Assembly: GCA_023101885.1 (NCBI GenBank)
Contig: JALPQD010000245.1
Location: 2,853,376 to 2,917,375, forward strand
Direction: 5' to 3'
DNA length: 64,000 bases
DNA from: Typhlomys cinereus
Lineage: Eukaryota; Chordata; Mammalia; Rodentia; Platacanthomyidae
Under the pieces are notes generated by a model. It saw nothing but the letters and a program-made list of their open reading frames with translations. It was not told where the DNA came from and did not search any database. Both the position numbers and the translations under genes were made by a program. This document shows positions 23,943 through 33,717 of the stretch, one piece after another (position 1 is the stretch's first letter; each line of letters starts with the position of its first letter).

Positions 23943-24130
23943 CAGGAATTATCTTGGATTGTTCTACCTCTTTATTGCTTTGCTCTGGGGTTTCCCAGGC
24001 TCTGCCCTGCAGTACTGAAGTGCAGGCTGCTGCCATTTCAGTCCAGCATTTTCACATGGAATCTGGGATCTGAACTCAGGTCTTTTACTTGCGAGACAGA
24101 GGTTTAGCCCTGAACCCTCTCTTCAACTCC
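23943..24130 (-). mobile_element. J1 SINE, antisense, right piece
   Basis: Continues with ATCTTGGATTGTTCTACCTC, TTGCTTTGCTCTGGGGTTTC, GGAATCTGGGATCTGAACTC and a degraded head complement to about 24130. Confidence 0.9.
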
Positions 24131-24401
24131 TTTAGAAGCATTTTGATTGGAATGGTTCATAATAGAAAACACATTTGACTTTGCCATCCATGACCCACAC
24201 ATTATGTATAGATGTTCATGTACATATGCATGCATATGTATAAATATACACACATATCTACCTGACACTAATTTATATAGATACCATCAACCTCATTATA
24301 CACAGAGCTTTCTCTGTTTTTAGTTACTGTATTTCTTAACATGATAATGTGTTATAACCTATAGTTGAAGATACATACTGTAAGTCAAAAAGTAAAAACA
24401 T

Positions 24402-24440
<39 letters not shown>

Positions 24441-24671
24441 GGTTTTCACACACACATACAAACGTGTAGAGATCTTTATCTCATTACAGTTTTAAGTGAC
24501 TTCTACAGTCCATAAGAATATGACATTCTATGGACAATTATGTGGTGTCTAAATTGACAGGCTACAGCTTCATTCTTGAGGTGATGGTATTTGGAGATGG
24601 GGCCATTGAGAAGTGATTGGGTCATGAAGGTAGAGCCCTCATGATCGGTATTAGTGGCCTCTATAAAGAAC
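24131..24671. other. Unassigned sequence with TA/AC microsatellite
   Basis: AT-rich. A compound (TA)n(AC)n tract lies at about 24403-24440. Confidence 0.5.
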
Positions 24672-24780
24672 CCCCCCCCACGCACACACACACGTACAAT
24701 TGAATAAACAATAAAAAAAGAAGTACTTTTAGTTCTAAGGAAAAGCAGAATCATTTCTCTACATATTCTCATTTAATTGC
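24672..24780 (+). repeat. Duplicated J2 SINE tail plus its right flank
   Basis: The tail words CACGTACAATTGAATAAAC and AATAAAAAAAG, the word AGAAGTACTTTTAGTTCT (24719-24736) and 44 bp of flank to TTTAATTGC (24780) recur almost identically at 25570-25657, with three small differences over about 90 bp. The SINE body itself is absent here. Confidence 0.85.
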
Positions 24781-24961
24781 CCTTTCCATAAGGAGAAGAC
24801 AGTCCCATGTGAGGCAGGCAGCAGCCATCACCACTCAGTCCCTGAAATCTTGGAATTCTCAGGCACTGAAATTGTAAGAATTCAACTTCTGCACTTGGTA
24901 GTATTCTCATAGAGCAACTGGATAGATGGAAGCATTATTGATTTAAAAAAAAATAGAAGTA

Positions 24962-25290
24962 TGTGCTAGAGAGATGACTCAGGGCTTAAGCCTCTGCCTT
25001 GCAAGCAGAAGGTCCTGAATTCAGATCCCAGGTCTCAGGTACAAATACCAAGCAGAAATGGTGGCAGCCTATACTTTCAGTCCTGGAAGGTAGAGCCTGG
25101 GAAACTCTAGAGCAAATGCAAAGAGATGTAGCATAATCCAGGAAGATTTCTTGAAATCACTGTTGGGCCTCCACAAGCATTCATACATAACACACACACA
25201 CACACACAGAGTCACACACACACACACACACACAGAGTCACACAGAGTCACACACAGTCACACATGCAAAAATTAAAACAAAAATAAAAA
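24962..25290 (+). mobile_element. J1 SINE, sense, with long AC tail
   Basis: GTGCTAGAGAGATGACTCAG head, GGTCCTGAATTCAGATCCCA, body GGTAGAGCCTGGGAAACTCT, then a compound tail of (AC) blocks punctuated by AGAGTCAC (25192-25263) and an A-rich end. Flanked by similar AAAATAGAAGTAT and AAAATGGAAGCAT words, a probable target duplication. Confidence 0.9.
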
Positions 25291-25302
25291 ATGGAAGCAT
25301 TC

Positions 25303-25613
25303 AGAAGTACTTTTAGTTCTCGGGCTGGAGAGGTGGCTCAGGGGTTAAGCCTCTGCCTTACAGGCGGAAGGTCCTGAGTTCGGATCCTAGACCCTACGTA
25401 TAGACGCCAGGCGGAAGCGGGGCGGCCTGCGCTTCTAGTCCTGGTAGGGCGGAGCCTGTGAATCCCGGGGAAGAGTAAACGAGGAGGTGGAGGTGGTCCA
25501 TGGTGGTTCCCAAATTCATCTGTGGTTCTACACATACGTGCGCACACACACACACATACACACACATACACGTACAATTGAATAAACAATAAAAAAGAAG
25601 TATTTTTAGTTCT
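25303..25613 (+). mobile_element. J2 SINE with 18-bp target duplication
   Basis: SINE 25321-25595 (CGGGCTGGAGAGGTGGCTCA) bounded by AGAAGTACTTTTAGTTCT (25303-25320) and the same word with one change (25596-25613). The body differs from J1: GACGCCAGGCGGAAGCGGGG, TAGGGCGGAGCCTGTGAATC, CATGGTGGTTCC. High CpG retention and the near-perfect duplication point to a young, separate subfamily. Confidence 0.95.
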
Positions 25614-25657
25614 AAGGAAAAGCAGAATCGTTTCTCTACATATTCTCATTTAATTGC

Positions 25658-26804
25658 TAACTATTTAAACAAATTTGTTGAACATCTGCTATATGTCAGT
25701 CCTATTAGCTTTTTTTAAAAAAACCTTCTGACCTAATAATTCAAAGACTAAAGGAGAAACCAATATTTAAATAAAAAATTATACATGTAATACATAATTA
25801 AAAGACTATGAAATGTTGTCAAAGAGCTTGTAGAAAGCTAAATGGAAAGATGAGAAGGGTCAACATGATTTTTGGGGAGTCAAAGGTAATGTCTGCATCA
25901 ATGGAGGGAAGCACGACTTTGCAGGAGGAGTTGGAATAATCTTGGGCACAGCACTGTAAGAGAGAATGAAAGGCTAGGAAGCCTCAGATAAATCAGAGGT
26001 AAGGCAGGAAGGAGCCTGATGTGTGAGGCAATAGGAAAGTCAGAGGGCAAAGTCTAAGGGGCAGCCTGGGACGCAGAGAGAGGGGAAGTGCGGGTCAGAA
26101 CATGTTCTGCTAGACTAGACCAAGGCCATCTGACTATCCTGAGCAGAGTGGGAATACAGGACTTTTCTCAATAGGGGCAGGTTGTGACTTGGTGAATTGG
26201 GTTTCATGACTTTAGAATATTGCTGTGAACTTAAAAGGGGCTGAGAAAACTTAACTTTCTGACCCTGGCTTCCTTGACCAGAGAAAATTGGTCACGGACC
26301 CTTTCAATGGCCCAGGTCACTGGCTGATGCTATGTCTCCCTCCGATAAAAAAAAAAAGGAAGCATGAGGTAAGTTCTGGTCTAGAACACAGACTTGCAAG
26401 AGCTCACGTTGTAACTACCTCTGCCCATTGCAAAGACATTTGTCAAAGGCATATGTATACATGAATATGTTAACTCTCTTTAATTTTTACAAACAATGCT
26501 ATATAATTCAGAATAAATGAATATCTTCTTTCTAATTTCAAGAAATCCCTTCTTTCCCAGGGCTGCTTGTGTGTAAGACCAAATTCAAGTTCTGCAAAGG
26601 ATCGTGCCCTGGAAGAAAAGATATTTGTCATGATAGGAAGGCAGGACTCCTTGTGTAGAGTATTTTTAAAGTCAGATAAAAGCTAAAATTATTTAATCAG
26701 AGCATAGTCACGAATATTCTGCTTGCAGGTAATAAGATGCCTCTTTCGTCTGCCCTAGAAAGGGATAAAAAGAAAACTAAAAATTAAAAAAAAAAAAACC
26801 CTGC
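25658..26804. other. Possible ancient mammalian-wide repeat, otherwise unique
   Basis: TTGAACATCTGCTATATGTC near 25680, TATTTAAATAAA-type sequence, AAGACTATGAAATG and GGCAGGAAGGAGCCTGATGT occur in the order seen in an old mammalian interspersed repeat I remember but cannot name. No gene recognised. Confidence 0.35.
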
Positions 26805-27170
26805 ATGTTGGTTATCTGTTGCAGGACAAAATCACCGACCTTAACTTAAAGGAAGTAACTTAAAGGAAGAAGGGTTTATTTTGGCTCACAGTTGAGGGCA
26901 CGCAGTCCATCTTGGAAGGGAAGCATGGTGGCAGGCACTTAAGAAGGTGGTAGTTGCTGCTTAGAGTTACCAAGCAGAGAAAGGACAAGAAGTGCCATCT
27001 CATGAAACCACAAGGCAAGACCTGCCCCCAGGGATCCACTTCCTGCCATGAAACACACCTCCAGAAGGTTCCACAACTTTCTAAAACAGCAAAACAGCAC
27101 CACCTGCTGGGGCAGGAGTGTCCAAACACGTGAAGCTGTGGGGACAGGGTTCACCTTCAAGCCACAACAA
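26805..27170 (-). mobile_element. URR1-like element (older subgroup), antisense
   Basis: GGTTATCTGTTGCAGGACAA, GGTTTATTTTGGCTCACAGT, GCAGTCCATCTTGGAAGGG, CAGCACCACCTGCTGGGGCA, GTGTCCAAACACGTGAAGCT and CCTTCAAGCCACAACA follow the order of an antisense rodent element related to the copy at 8600-9015. The CAC/GAACAC core is shared with 38240-38603. Confidence 0.55.
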
Positions 27171-27192
27171 CCAGGCTCTTGAATCTCGGGCC

Positions 27193-27333
27193 CACGTGAC
27201 CTTCCGGGCCTGGCCTTTGTCTGTGCCCAGTGCCAGACCTCTGCGCAGAGGATCTGGCTCACAATTTCCCTGCAACTCAAAGAAAAATACGGATGTGCTC
27301 ACAAATGACTGGTTTTCCCATGAGCTGCAAACA
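27193..27333. repeat. 141-bp duplication, copy A
   Basis: From CACGTGACCTTCC to GAGCTGCAAACA this matches 28503-28643 at all but two positions, in direct orientation and 1,310 bp apart. Left of copy A the sequence differs; left of copy B lie further 60-bp minisatellite units. Confidence 0.95.
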
Positions 27334-27796
27334 GCAAGACACAGCAACTAGGTCTCGGTCTCTCGGTCTCTCTCTCTCCCTCCTCCCACGTGATGACTTC
27401 TACGAGCTCCAAGACTGTGTTCTGTTGCCAAGCAGCCATTTATCCACAGGTATCACCCAAAAGGCTTCAACACTGGTCTCCTCTGCTCACGTTCCCGCCC
27501 CCGGTCAGCCTGACTCATGAAAAGGGACTTGCTCATTGGCCAGGGTTAGATCATGTGACATCCTTTCCACCCACTTGGCCAGAGCTGAGTGAGGTCACTC
27601 ACAGGCCTCAGAGGCGCTGCGTGGTCAGTATGCAACCAGAAGTCCCAAGAGAGAACCACTAAAACAAGGACTGCCCCGTGGGGGCACAGTGCTTCTCTCT
27701 GGCTCTTTGCTGTACGCTGCCTGACGATACTTGATTCTCTTTTAAAATGAACACAGTGTGTGAGATTCCTCTTACAGAAAAATGTTCATATGCAGC
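27334..27796. other. Unassigned, possibly LTR-related
   Basis: Includes TCTCGG repeats at 27353-27372, GGGGCACAGTGCTTCTCTCT and GTACGCTGCCTGACGATACT near 27715-27735. A solo-LTR origin is possible, but no TATA/poly(A) pair or terminal TG..CA could be fixed. Confidence 0.25.
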
Positions 27797-27928
27797 AGGG
27801 GCTGGTGAGGTAGCTCAGTGGGTAAAGCACCTGCTTGCACACCTGGAGACCCGAGTTCAATCCCTCGAAGCCCACATGATGGAAAGAGAGAACTGACTGT
27901 GAAAGTGATTCTCTGACCTCCACCATGG

Positions 27929-27967
<39 letters not shown>

Positions 27968-27968
27968 A
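27797..27968 (+). mobile_element. ID/B2-like SINE with TC/AC tail
   Basis: GGGGCTGGTGAGGTAGCTCA head, GTGGGTAAAGCACCTGCTTG, B box GAGTTCAATCCC, CCACATGATGGAAAGAGAGA and TTCTCTGACCTCCACC, ending in (TC)n(AC)n (27929-27967). TATGCAG on either side may be the target duplication. This family is distinct from the J SINE. Confidence 0.8.
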
Positions 27969-28320
27969 AATCCAATACTATGCAGAAAAGTATCATTAAT
28001 TGATTCCCTGTTTTTTCAGTGGGTTTTATTTAATTAAATTTTTTTTCACTGTTTGCTTATAACATGGACAAAATGGACGCGGTGCTACGCTTGAGTCCTT
28101 TATACCGATGGAAGGATTTTCCTGGTAAGCCACAGAAACGGAACCACATAAACGGGAGGAGAGAAAGAGCAGCAAGTCATGCGAGGAGCCATCCACTCAG
28201 GGAACTTGACCTTCTCGGGCTTCAGTCGGTCCAGTTGGAAATGCTGATAAAAATCAGGGTGTCGCCACTTAACGGGCACTGGATTGGAAGTGACCTTTGT
28301 GGAGTAAATAAGTGAGAGAA

Positions 28321-28566
28321 GACAGCAAAATTAAGCATCGGCCCTTGAATTACCCAACACTAGACCTCTGCCCCGGAGTAGCACTTGACCTTCTAGCCTT
28401 GACCTCTCTCTATGCCCAGCACTAGACCTTTAACCAGAGGATAATGTGACCTTCCAGCCTGGCCCCTCTCTGTGTCCAGCACTGGACCTCTGCTTGGAGG
28501 ATCACGTGACCTTCCAGGCCTGGCCTTTGTCTGTGCCCAGTGCCAGACCTCTGCGCAGAGGATCTG
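28321..28566. repeat. 60-bp minisatellite, ~4 units
   Basis: Units starting near 28321, 28381, 28441 and 28501, each with TGACCTTCYAGCC, CTCTGT.CCCAGCACT and GACCTYTG...GAGGAT. The first unit is partial and diverged. The last unit is also the beginning of duplication copy B. Confidence 0.9.
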
Positions 28567-28643
28567 GCTCACAATTTCCCTGCAACTCAAAGAAAAATAC
28601 GGATGTGCTCACGAATGACTGGTTTTCCCATGAGCTGCAAACA
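28503..28643. repeat. 141-bp duplication, copy B
   Basis: Partner of 27193-27333 (139 of 141 positions identical by eye). The first ~60 bp are a unit of the adjacent minisatellite. Confidence 0.95.
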
Positions 28644-29693
28644 CATCTCATCGCAATAGGATGCGTGTTCCTTTGCTTTTAGTCCCATGAGGAAGGGGCG
28701 AACAGAAGTTGGGACTGACGTGATTTCCATGCAACGAAAGGCAAGAATGGCCTGATCAAGATGTCTCCCTCAGATGCTCCCCAACACTCTTTACATGACC
28801 ACCTAGAGCAGCAAGGGCACATGTGGCGATCCAGTGGTTTTCTTTGAGCATGTCCCTTCATATAGATGCAATCATGAAGTGAAGTCAAAGCATAGCCCCG
28901 CCCTGTCTGTGCCAGTAGACACAGTGCAGAGACTGATTCCCGGCTGGATGTCCTAAATGCCTAACTTACTGTGATTGTTTTCTTAGCTGACTCTCCTAAA
29001 TAGGGTTGTTTAGGCTCCAGTGGAAACATCATGCTTCCCATCCGCACTGGAGGAGACTGCTGTCCTGTAGATAGAAGGGTGAGGGCAGACTGAGCTGAAG
29101 TGGATAGCATGTCTCGACTCTTCTGCCGGAACATCCTGATATTTGACTAAAGACAACTTTGTTTTGGCAAAAGCGTGAATCAGTGAGAATCTCTGGGAGA
29201 AGGCCCAAGCCCGCATCCACCCCAAAGGACAAGTTTTATTGCTAGATGAGGTGGCATCTGACATTCTGGAACAGTGTCTTGATATCTTAGGGCATCATTT
29301 AAGACTTAAGATAAGCATATGTATGACCTATCGTGCCATCCTCTGAAATGAAGCCTGCACATTTTTACCTGTACAAGCATGAATATTGATTAACACTTGA
29401 TTTTCAGTGCTTGAAGGTTTAGAACTGAAGGGTTCTTTCTTCCTTCTCAAGCAGTTACTTTGTTTGGTTTTTCTTATCTCTCAGACAGGAATTGGGCTTG
29501 GCATACTTTCTTTTTTTCTTTCAGATATATAGTTTCTGAATGATGCCTGACATACTGTGATTTGGTACAAAACTTTTATCTGCTTTATTTTGTGATTGTG
29601 AGACTGTGGTGTGTGCATACTGTAGTGTCAGCATAACATTGGTCTTTCTGTAGGCAGATGGATCTTTGATGAATGGTTGCACGTGCACGCGCC

Positions 29694-29695
<2 letters not shown>
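28644..29695. other. Unique sequence
   Basis: No repeat or gene recognised. Confidence 0.5.

Positions 29696-29724
<29 letters not shown>
29696..29724. repeat. (GT)n microsatellite
   Basis: About 14 GT units, preceded by a CpG-containing GCACGTGCACGCGCCC stretch. Confidence 0.9.
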
Positions 29725-29726
<2 letters not shown>

Positions 29727-29997
29727 CTGGTTGTGTGTTTCTGCCTCTCTCTGGTTCTACTCTCTCTCTCATCTTCAAATACCTATAAATCTGCAGATCT
29801 GTATACATCTGTATATATATGTGTCTACATTTATTTGAAGAGAATGATATTAATGTAGACACATCTGTGAATAACTTGCTACCTTTGTCAGTCTCTTTCA
29901 TATGTGTTTGCATAAATAAAGAGCTAAGTATGTATATGCTGTCATATATATTAATGTGTGAGGGGAAGGGAGGAGACAGGCAGGGAAGGAGGAGGAT

Positions 29998-30974
29998 AGA
30001 ACATTTCATTTTTTTTAACATTTTTTATTATTATTTCCGCTCATACAAACTTAGTAGGTACACCGGTTCCCTCCCTCCCTCCTCCTCCCCCCCACCGCCC
30101 CGTTCCCCCTCCCCTCACCCTTCCTTCCCCATCCCCCAGTGCCTCCCCCCAATTCCCGGAGAATCCTTTAATGTGCATGCCAGACTCTCCTCTGGGACCT
30201 CCTCTCCGATGAAGTACAAGGACCCAGTGGCATTTCCCTGAACCCTTTCTCGTGTTCCCCTTAAGCATAGGAACACTATTGTGGCTGTCAATCCCTTGCC
30301 TCCAAGAATCTTGGTGCCTTTAGCAAATGCTAGACTTTGTGGGGTCAATAGTGTGTTGGACATTGCGCGGGGCATGTAAAGTCCAATTATGATTGCTTCG
30401 GCCCTAACTTGTGTGGAGTATCTTGCAAATCATTGCTCCTCCCATCCTTGTGCTCTTATAATCTTACCGCCCTCTCTTCTGCAAATTTCCCTGAGCTTCA
30501 GAAATGGGAGAGATTAGTCTGGCCTAGTTCTAGGTGGTTGATATAGAGTCTCTGAAGTTCTGGATTGTGGTTTGTTGATTTTCTTTTGCAGTTTTGCTGC
30601 TCCTGCAATGCCCTTCACTCCATCGTGATGGGCATTGTATGTCACCCCCTGGCCAGAGATAAAAAGCTGTTAAACTGGAGTATTGTTATAAGAGCACATT
30701 CAAGGGTAGATGTAATAAAAGTAGGAAACCACAGTGAGGGAGGGGTCAATCACCTATTTGCAAAATGGTTACTTTTTATCTGCCAGACTATATGCCCTCC
30801 CCTTCTGGTGAGATCATACCCCCTCAGTTGTAAATGATCAGGAACGAGTCTGTGAACTTAACCAGGTGTCTCATTACTTACTTGCAGTCCTTGATGGAGG
30901 CCTATTTTCTCTGCTGTAACATGGTCCCCTCTCTCCTTGTTTCTGGTGTGGCCCTCCAAGAACATTTCATTTTT
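29998..30974 (-). mobile_element. 5'-truncated L1 (3' UTR), antisense, with target duplication
   Basis: About 945 bp bounded by AGAACATTTCATTTTT at 29998-30013 and 30959-30974. The T run at the left is the poly(A) end. On the minus strand the insert runs through a purine-rich tract (complement of 30068-30145) and ends ACCGGTGTACCTACTAAGTT plus GTATGAGCGGAAATAATAAT. The same 3' end occurs in sense at 37275-37313. No ORF2 motif is present, so truncation fell inside the 3' UTR or just upstream. Intact flanks suggest relative youth. Confidence 0.9.
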
Positions 30975-31271
30975 GACAGTGCCATTTTTGACAGTGAAGC
31001 TTAATGGTTTGACCACACATCTGTTTCCTTATTTGCTTGGAAGACTGCAGTTTGGGTGCAAATCCGCTACCTCTTTAGGCTGACTTTGAATTCTAAGCAC
31101 TGGATCACCGGAGAGACTTACATTAATTCTACAATTTGTGTCTTATGAATGGGCGCTACATTTTTTTTTGGGAACTCAATTGTAACAAGTAATATTCAGT
31201 GGTGAGGTGTTTAATTTTTCTTCTAGCTCCATCTAGATCATGTCAAGTACAAATTTCAAATTTGCTCAATA

Positions 31272-31522
31272 TTTTCTAGCACTTTTATTTATTTAACTTA
31301 TTTATTTACTTATGTATTTATTGAATACAAGAGAATACTTGAGTGTGTGTACCTGTGGAGGCCCAAGGGTGCATCAGGAATCAACCCACCTTATTGCTTT
31401 GCTCTGGGGTTTTTGAGACTCTGCCTTCCAGGGCTAGAATTATAGGCCACTGTGATTTCTACCTGACATTTTCATGTAAGATGTGGGGATCTGAACTCAG
31501 GCTCCCCTTTTTTTCTAGCACT
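31272..31522 (-). mobile_element. J1 SINE, antisense, 5'-truncated, with target duplication
   Basis: TTTTCTAGCACT flanks both sides (31272-31283, 31511-31522). Inside are a TTATTTATTTA-type tail, GTGTGTACCTGTGGAGGCCC, TTATTGCTTTGCTCTGGGGT and GGGGATCTGAACTCAGGC. The tRNA-like head is missing, so the element lost its 5' end (A box) on insertion and should be transcriptionally dead. Confidence 0.9.
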
Positions 31523-31748
31523 ATTAAGTTAAAAATAATAATTGCATATACCAATGGGGTGTCATGGGATGTGTTGATATTTGTATAGAATATGGACAGA
31601 GTAAATTAAGCTAATTGATACCTAATTCCTTACTTACATGTTTTGATTTCAATGCCCATTCTTTTTTAATCTTTCATTAATCTCCATTTAGTATTGAGGG
31701 ATGAGCTCAACTTCTAAGAACTGGGTAGCAATGTGAATAAGGTTAAAG
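31523..31748. other. Unique AT-rich sequence
   Basis: Nothing recognised. Confidence 0.5.
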
Positions 31749-31812
31749 AAAGAGGGAGGGAGAGAGAGAGAGAAAGAGAGAGAGAAGGGGGAGAGAGAGA
31801 GAAAGAGAGAGA
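31749..31812. repeat. GA-rich low-complexity tract
   Basis: Interrupted (GA)n with GGGA and AAAG variants. Confidence 0.9.
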
Positions 31813-33148
31813 TTTATTCTAGTTGAATTTCAGGTCTACTTTCGTCAAATAATGCTGGGTTTTGACTTTTTGTAGTAAGTTAGAATTAAATATAAATGGC
31901 TTATTAAGAAATAAATGGCTCAATTTGTTGAAAGGATATGGAGTCAATGAAAGAGTGTGAATATCCAATTTTTACAGTGCAGTGCTCGTCGTGTATCCGA
32001 GGAAATGCCAGCTGCCCCGGGGCCTTGACCAATCGCTGCTCTGCACCTGATGCATGCCGGCTGACATGCTCATTCTCACCTCTGCCTCGCCCACCATGTC
32101 TTCCCAACTCAGCTCTAACAGCTGTTTAGATACAAACCACAGACCATGTCTCTGGTCTCTTGTGGCTCTACGTGTCCTCCATATATATGTCTCCACTGGG
32201 ACATTGTGGGCCGCATCTCCTCAACTGACACCACATAAGTGTCTATCACCTTAGACAGGAAGTCGAGAAGAGACCACAGCAGCCACCACTCCACGGAAGT
32301 CCCACCTTGGCGAGGCAGTGAGTTTCCCGTGGCTCCCTGCAGGCGGGTGGGCTGTTCTGAAGCATCACCCTGGAAGGTGTCGGCTCTATCCTGAGCCATA
32401 GCGTCATCATAGCTGCACAGCTGGAGACCTCAAGGCTGAGTCCCATTAGGGAGAATTGCCTGCAAGTGCCGGAGATGCCAGAGGGAGCAGCTGGAATCCC
32501 AGGTGCGGTCTAGCGACCCTCCCCTCCTGCTGTGCCCTTGAGGGACTCAACACTCTACAGGTGCGAACCTGCCCGGCTCCTGCAGACACTGGCGGCTGAT
32601 CCTGCCAAGATGGCAGTTCTTTCCCTCAGAGGAGGCCAGGGCTCTACTACTGAGTCTTTGATCAGTTACTGTGTCCTGTAAATGTCCACACTGGTGGCCG
32701 GAACACTAGACATAGTACATGGAGCACAACGCTGTGCCCAGCCACTGACGGACCGTGTGTGGAGGAGAAGGAAGACCTCAGAGGAGCCGCTTGAGTTCCC
32801 AGGTAAGCGCTTCGCCGTTCGGTAACTTTAGAAAATAAGCCAAAAGCTGTTTTCCCACTTACAAAAATGCAGACAAGAGACCACATCAATTGGTGGTGGT
32901 TTTAGGGTGCCAGTTTTCCCTACATCCACCAGAGGTGCTTCTGTGGGGTGAGGGGCCTTTGGGCTACCTGCCAGGAGTAGGGGGGCAGGGGGAAAGGCTG
33001 CAGCTCAGGCTCCACCAGCCCCTGCTTGGCACTGCAGATACCAACGTGTCTGGTGCAGAATTTAAGTGAGCGTCGACCTTCAGGGAATCTGCGGGGGCTG
33101 TGGCTGTGGAGATGTGGGAGCAGCCCCTTCCCCAGCTGCCTGCTCCAG
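31813..33148. other. Comparatively GC-rich unique stretch
   Basis: From about 31970 to 32830 the sequence is richer in GC and CpG than its neighbours and holds no recognisable repeat. Frames of 60-95 codons overlap on both strands without domain matches. A consensus splice donor CAG|GTAAGC lies at 32800-32808. Could be ordinary unique DNA or a non-coding exon; unresolved. Confidence 0.4.
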
Positions 33149-33717
33149 CTTGTAGTGTGTGTGTGCACGCATGCGTACTGTGTATGTATGTTGTGTGTGT
33201 GTGAGAGAGCTCTGTGTATGTGTGCTCTTTGTGTGAATGTGTGTGTGCACACGTGTTATTTGTGTATGTGCTCTATGTGCATTCTCTATATATGTGCTCT
33301 GTATATGTATGTGTTCTGTGTGTGCTCTGTATACGTATATGTGTACGTGCTCTTTGTGTGGGTGCGTATGTGCTTTATGTATGTATGCACTCTGTGTGCA
33401 TGTGTGCACATATGTGTGTGTTCTGTTACTGTATTGCTGTGTGCTCTTTGTGTGTGTATGTGTGAGCTCTGTGTGTGTGCGTGTGTGTGCTCTGCATATG
33501 TATGTGTCTATGTGCTCTGTGTGTATGTGTGTATATGTGTGTATGTGTGCTCTGTGTGTTTTCTGTATGTGTGTTCTGTGTGTGTGCTTTGTGTGTGTTC
33601 TCTGTGTGTATGTGTGTGTGCTCTGTGTGTTCTCTATGTGTTTTCTCTGTGTATGTGTGTGTGCTCTGTGTGTATGTGTGGTCTGTGTGTACATGTGCAC
33701 TTTGTGTATATATGTGT
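33149..33717. repeat. Degenerate TG-rich repeat, approach to 34-bp array
   Basis: TGTGTATGTG and GTGCTCTGTG words recur at irregular spacing. It contains the same CTCTGTGTGT core as the array that follows and looks like its diverged edge. Both strands are open over long distances only because of composition. Confidence 0.85.

Noticed and set aside
25192..25263. Regular AC blocks separated by AGAGTCAC, considered as a CRISPR-like array
   Set aside because: Spacers are not unique and the tract is the tail of a SINE in a mammalian-type sequence.
27797..27860. tRNA-like sequence with A and B boxes considered as a tRNA gene
   Set aside because: It continues into a SINE body and TC/AC tail and lacks a cloverleaf acceptor stem that I could pair.
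29521..30021. 166-codon minus-strand frame
   Set aside because: It runs through a GT microsatellite and starts next to the L1 poly(A) end; no conserved motif.
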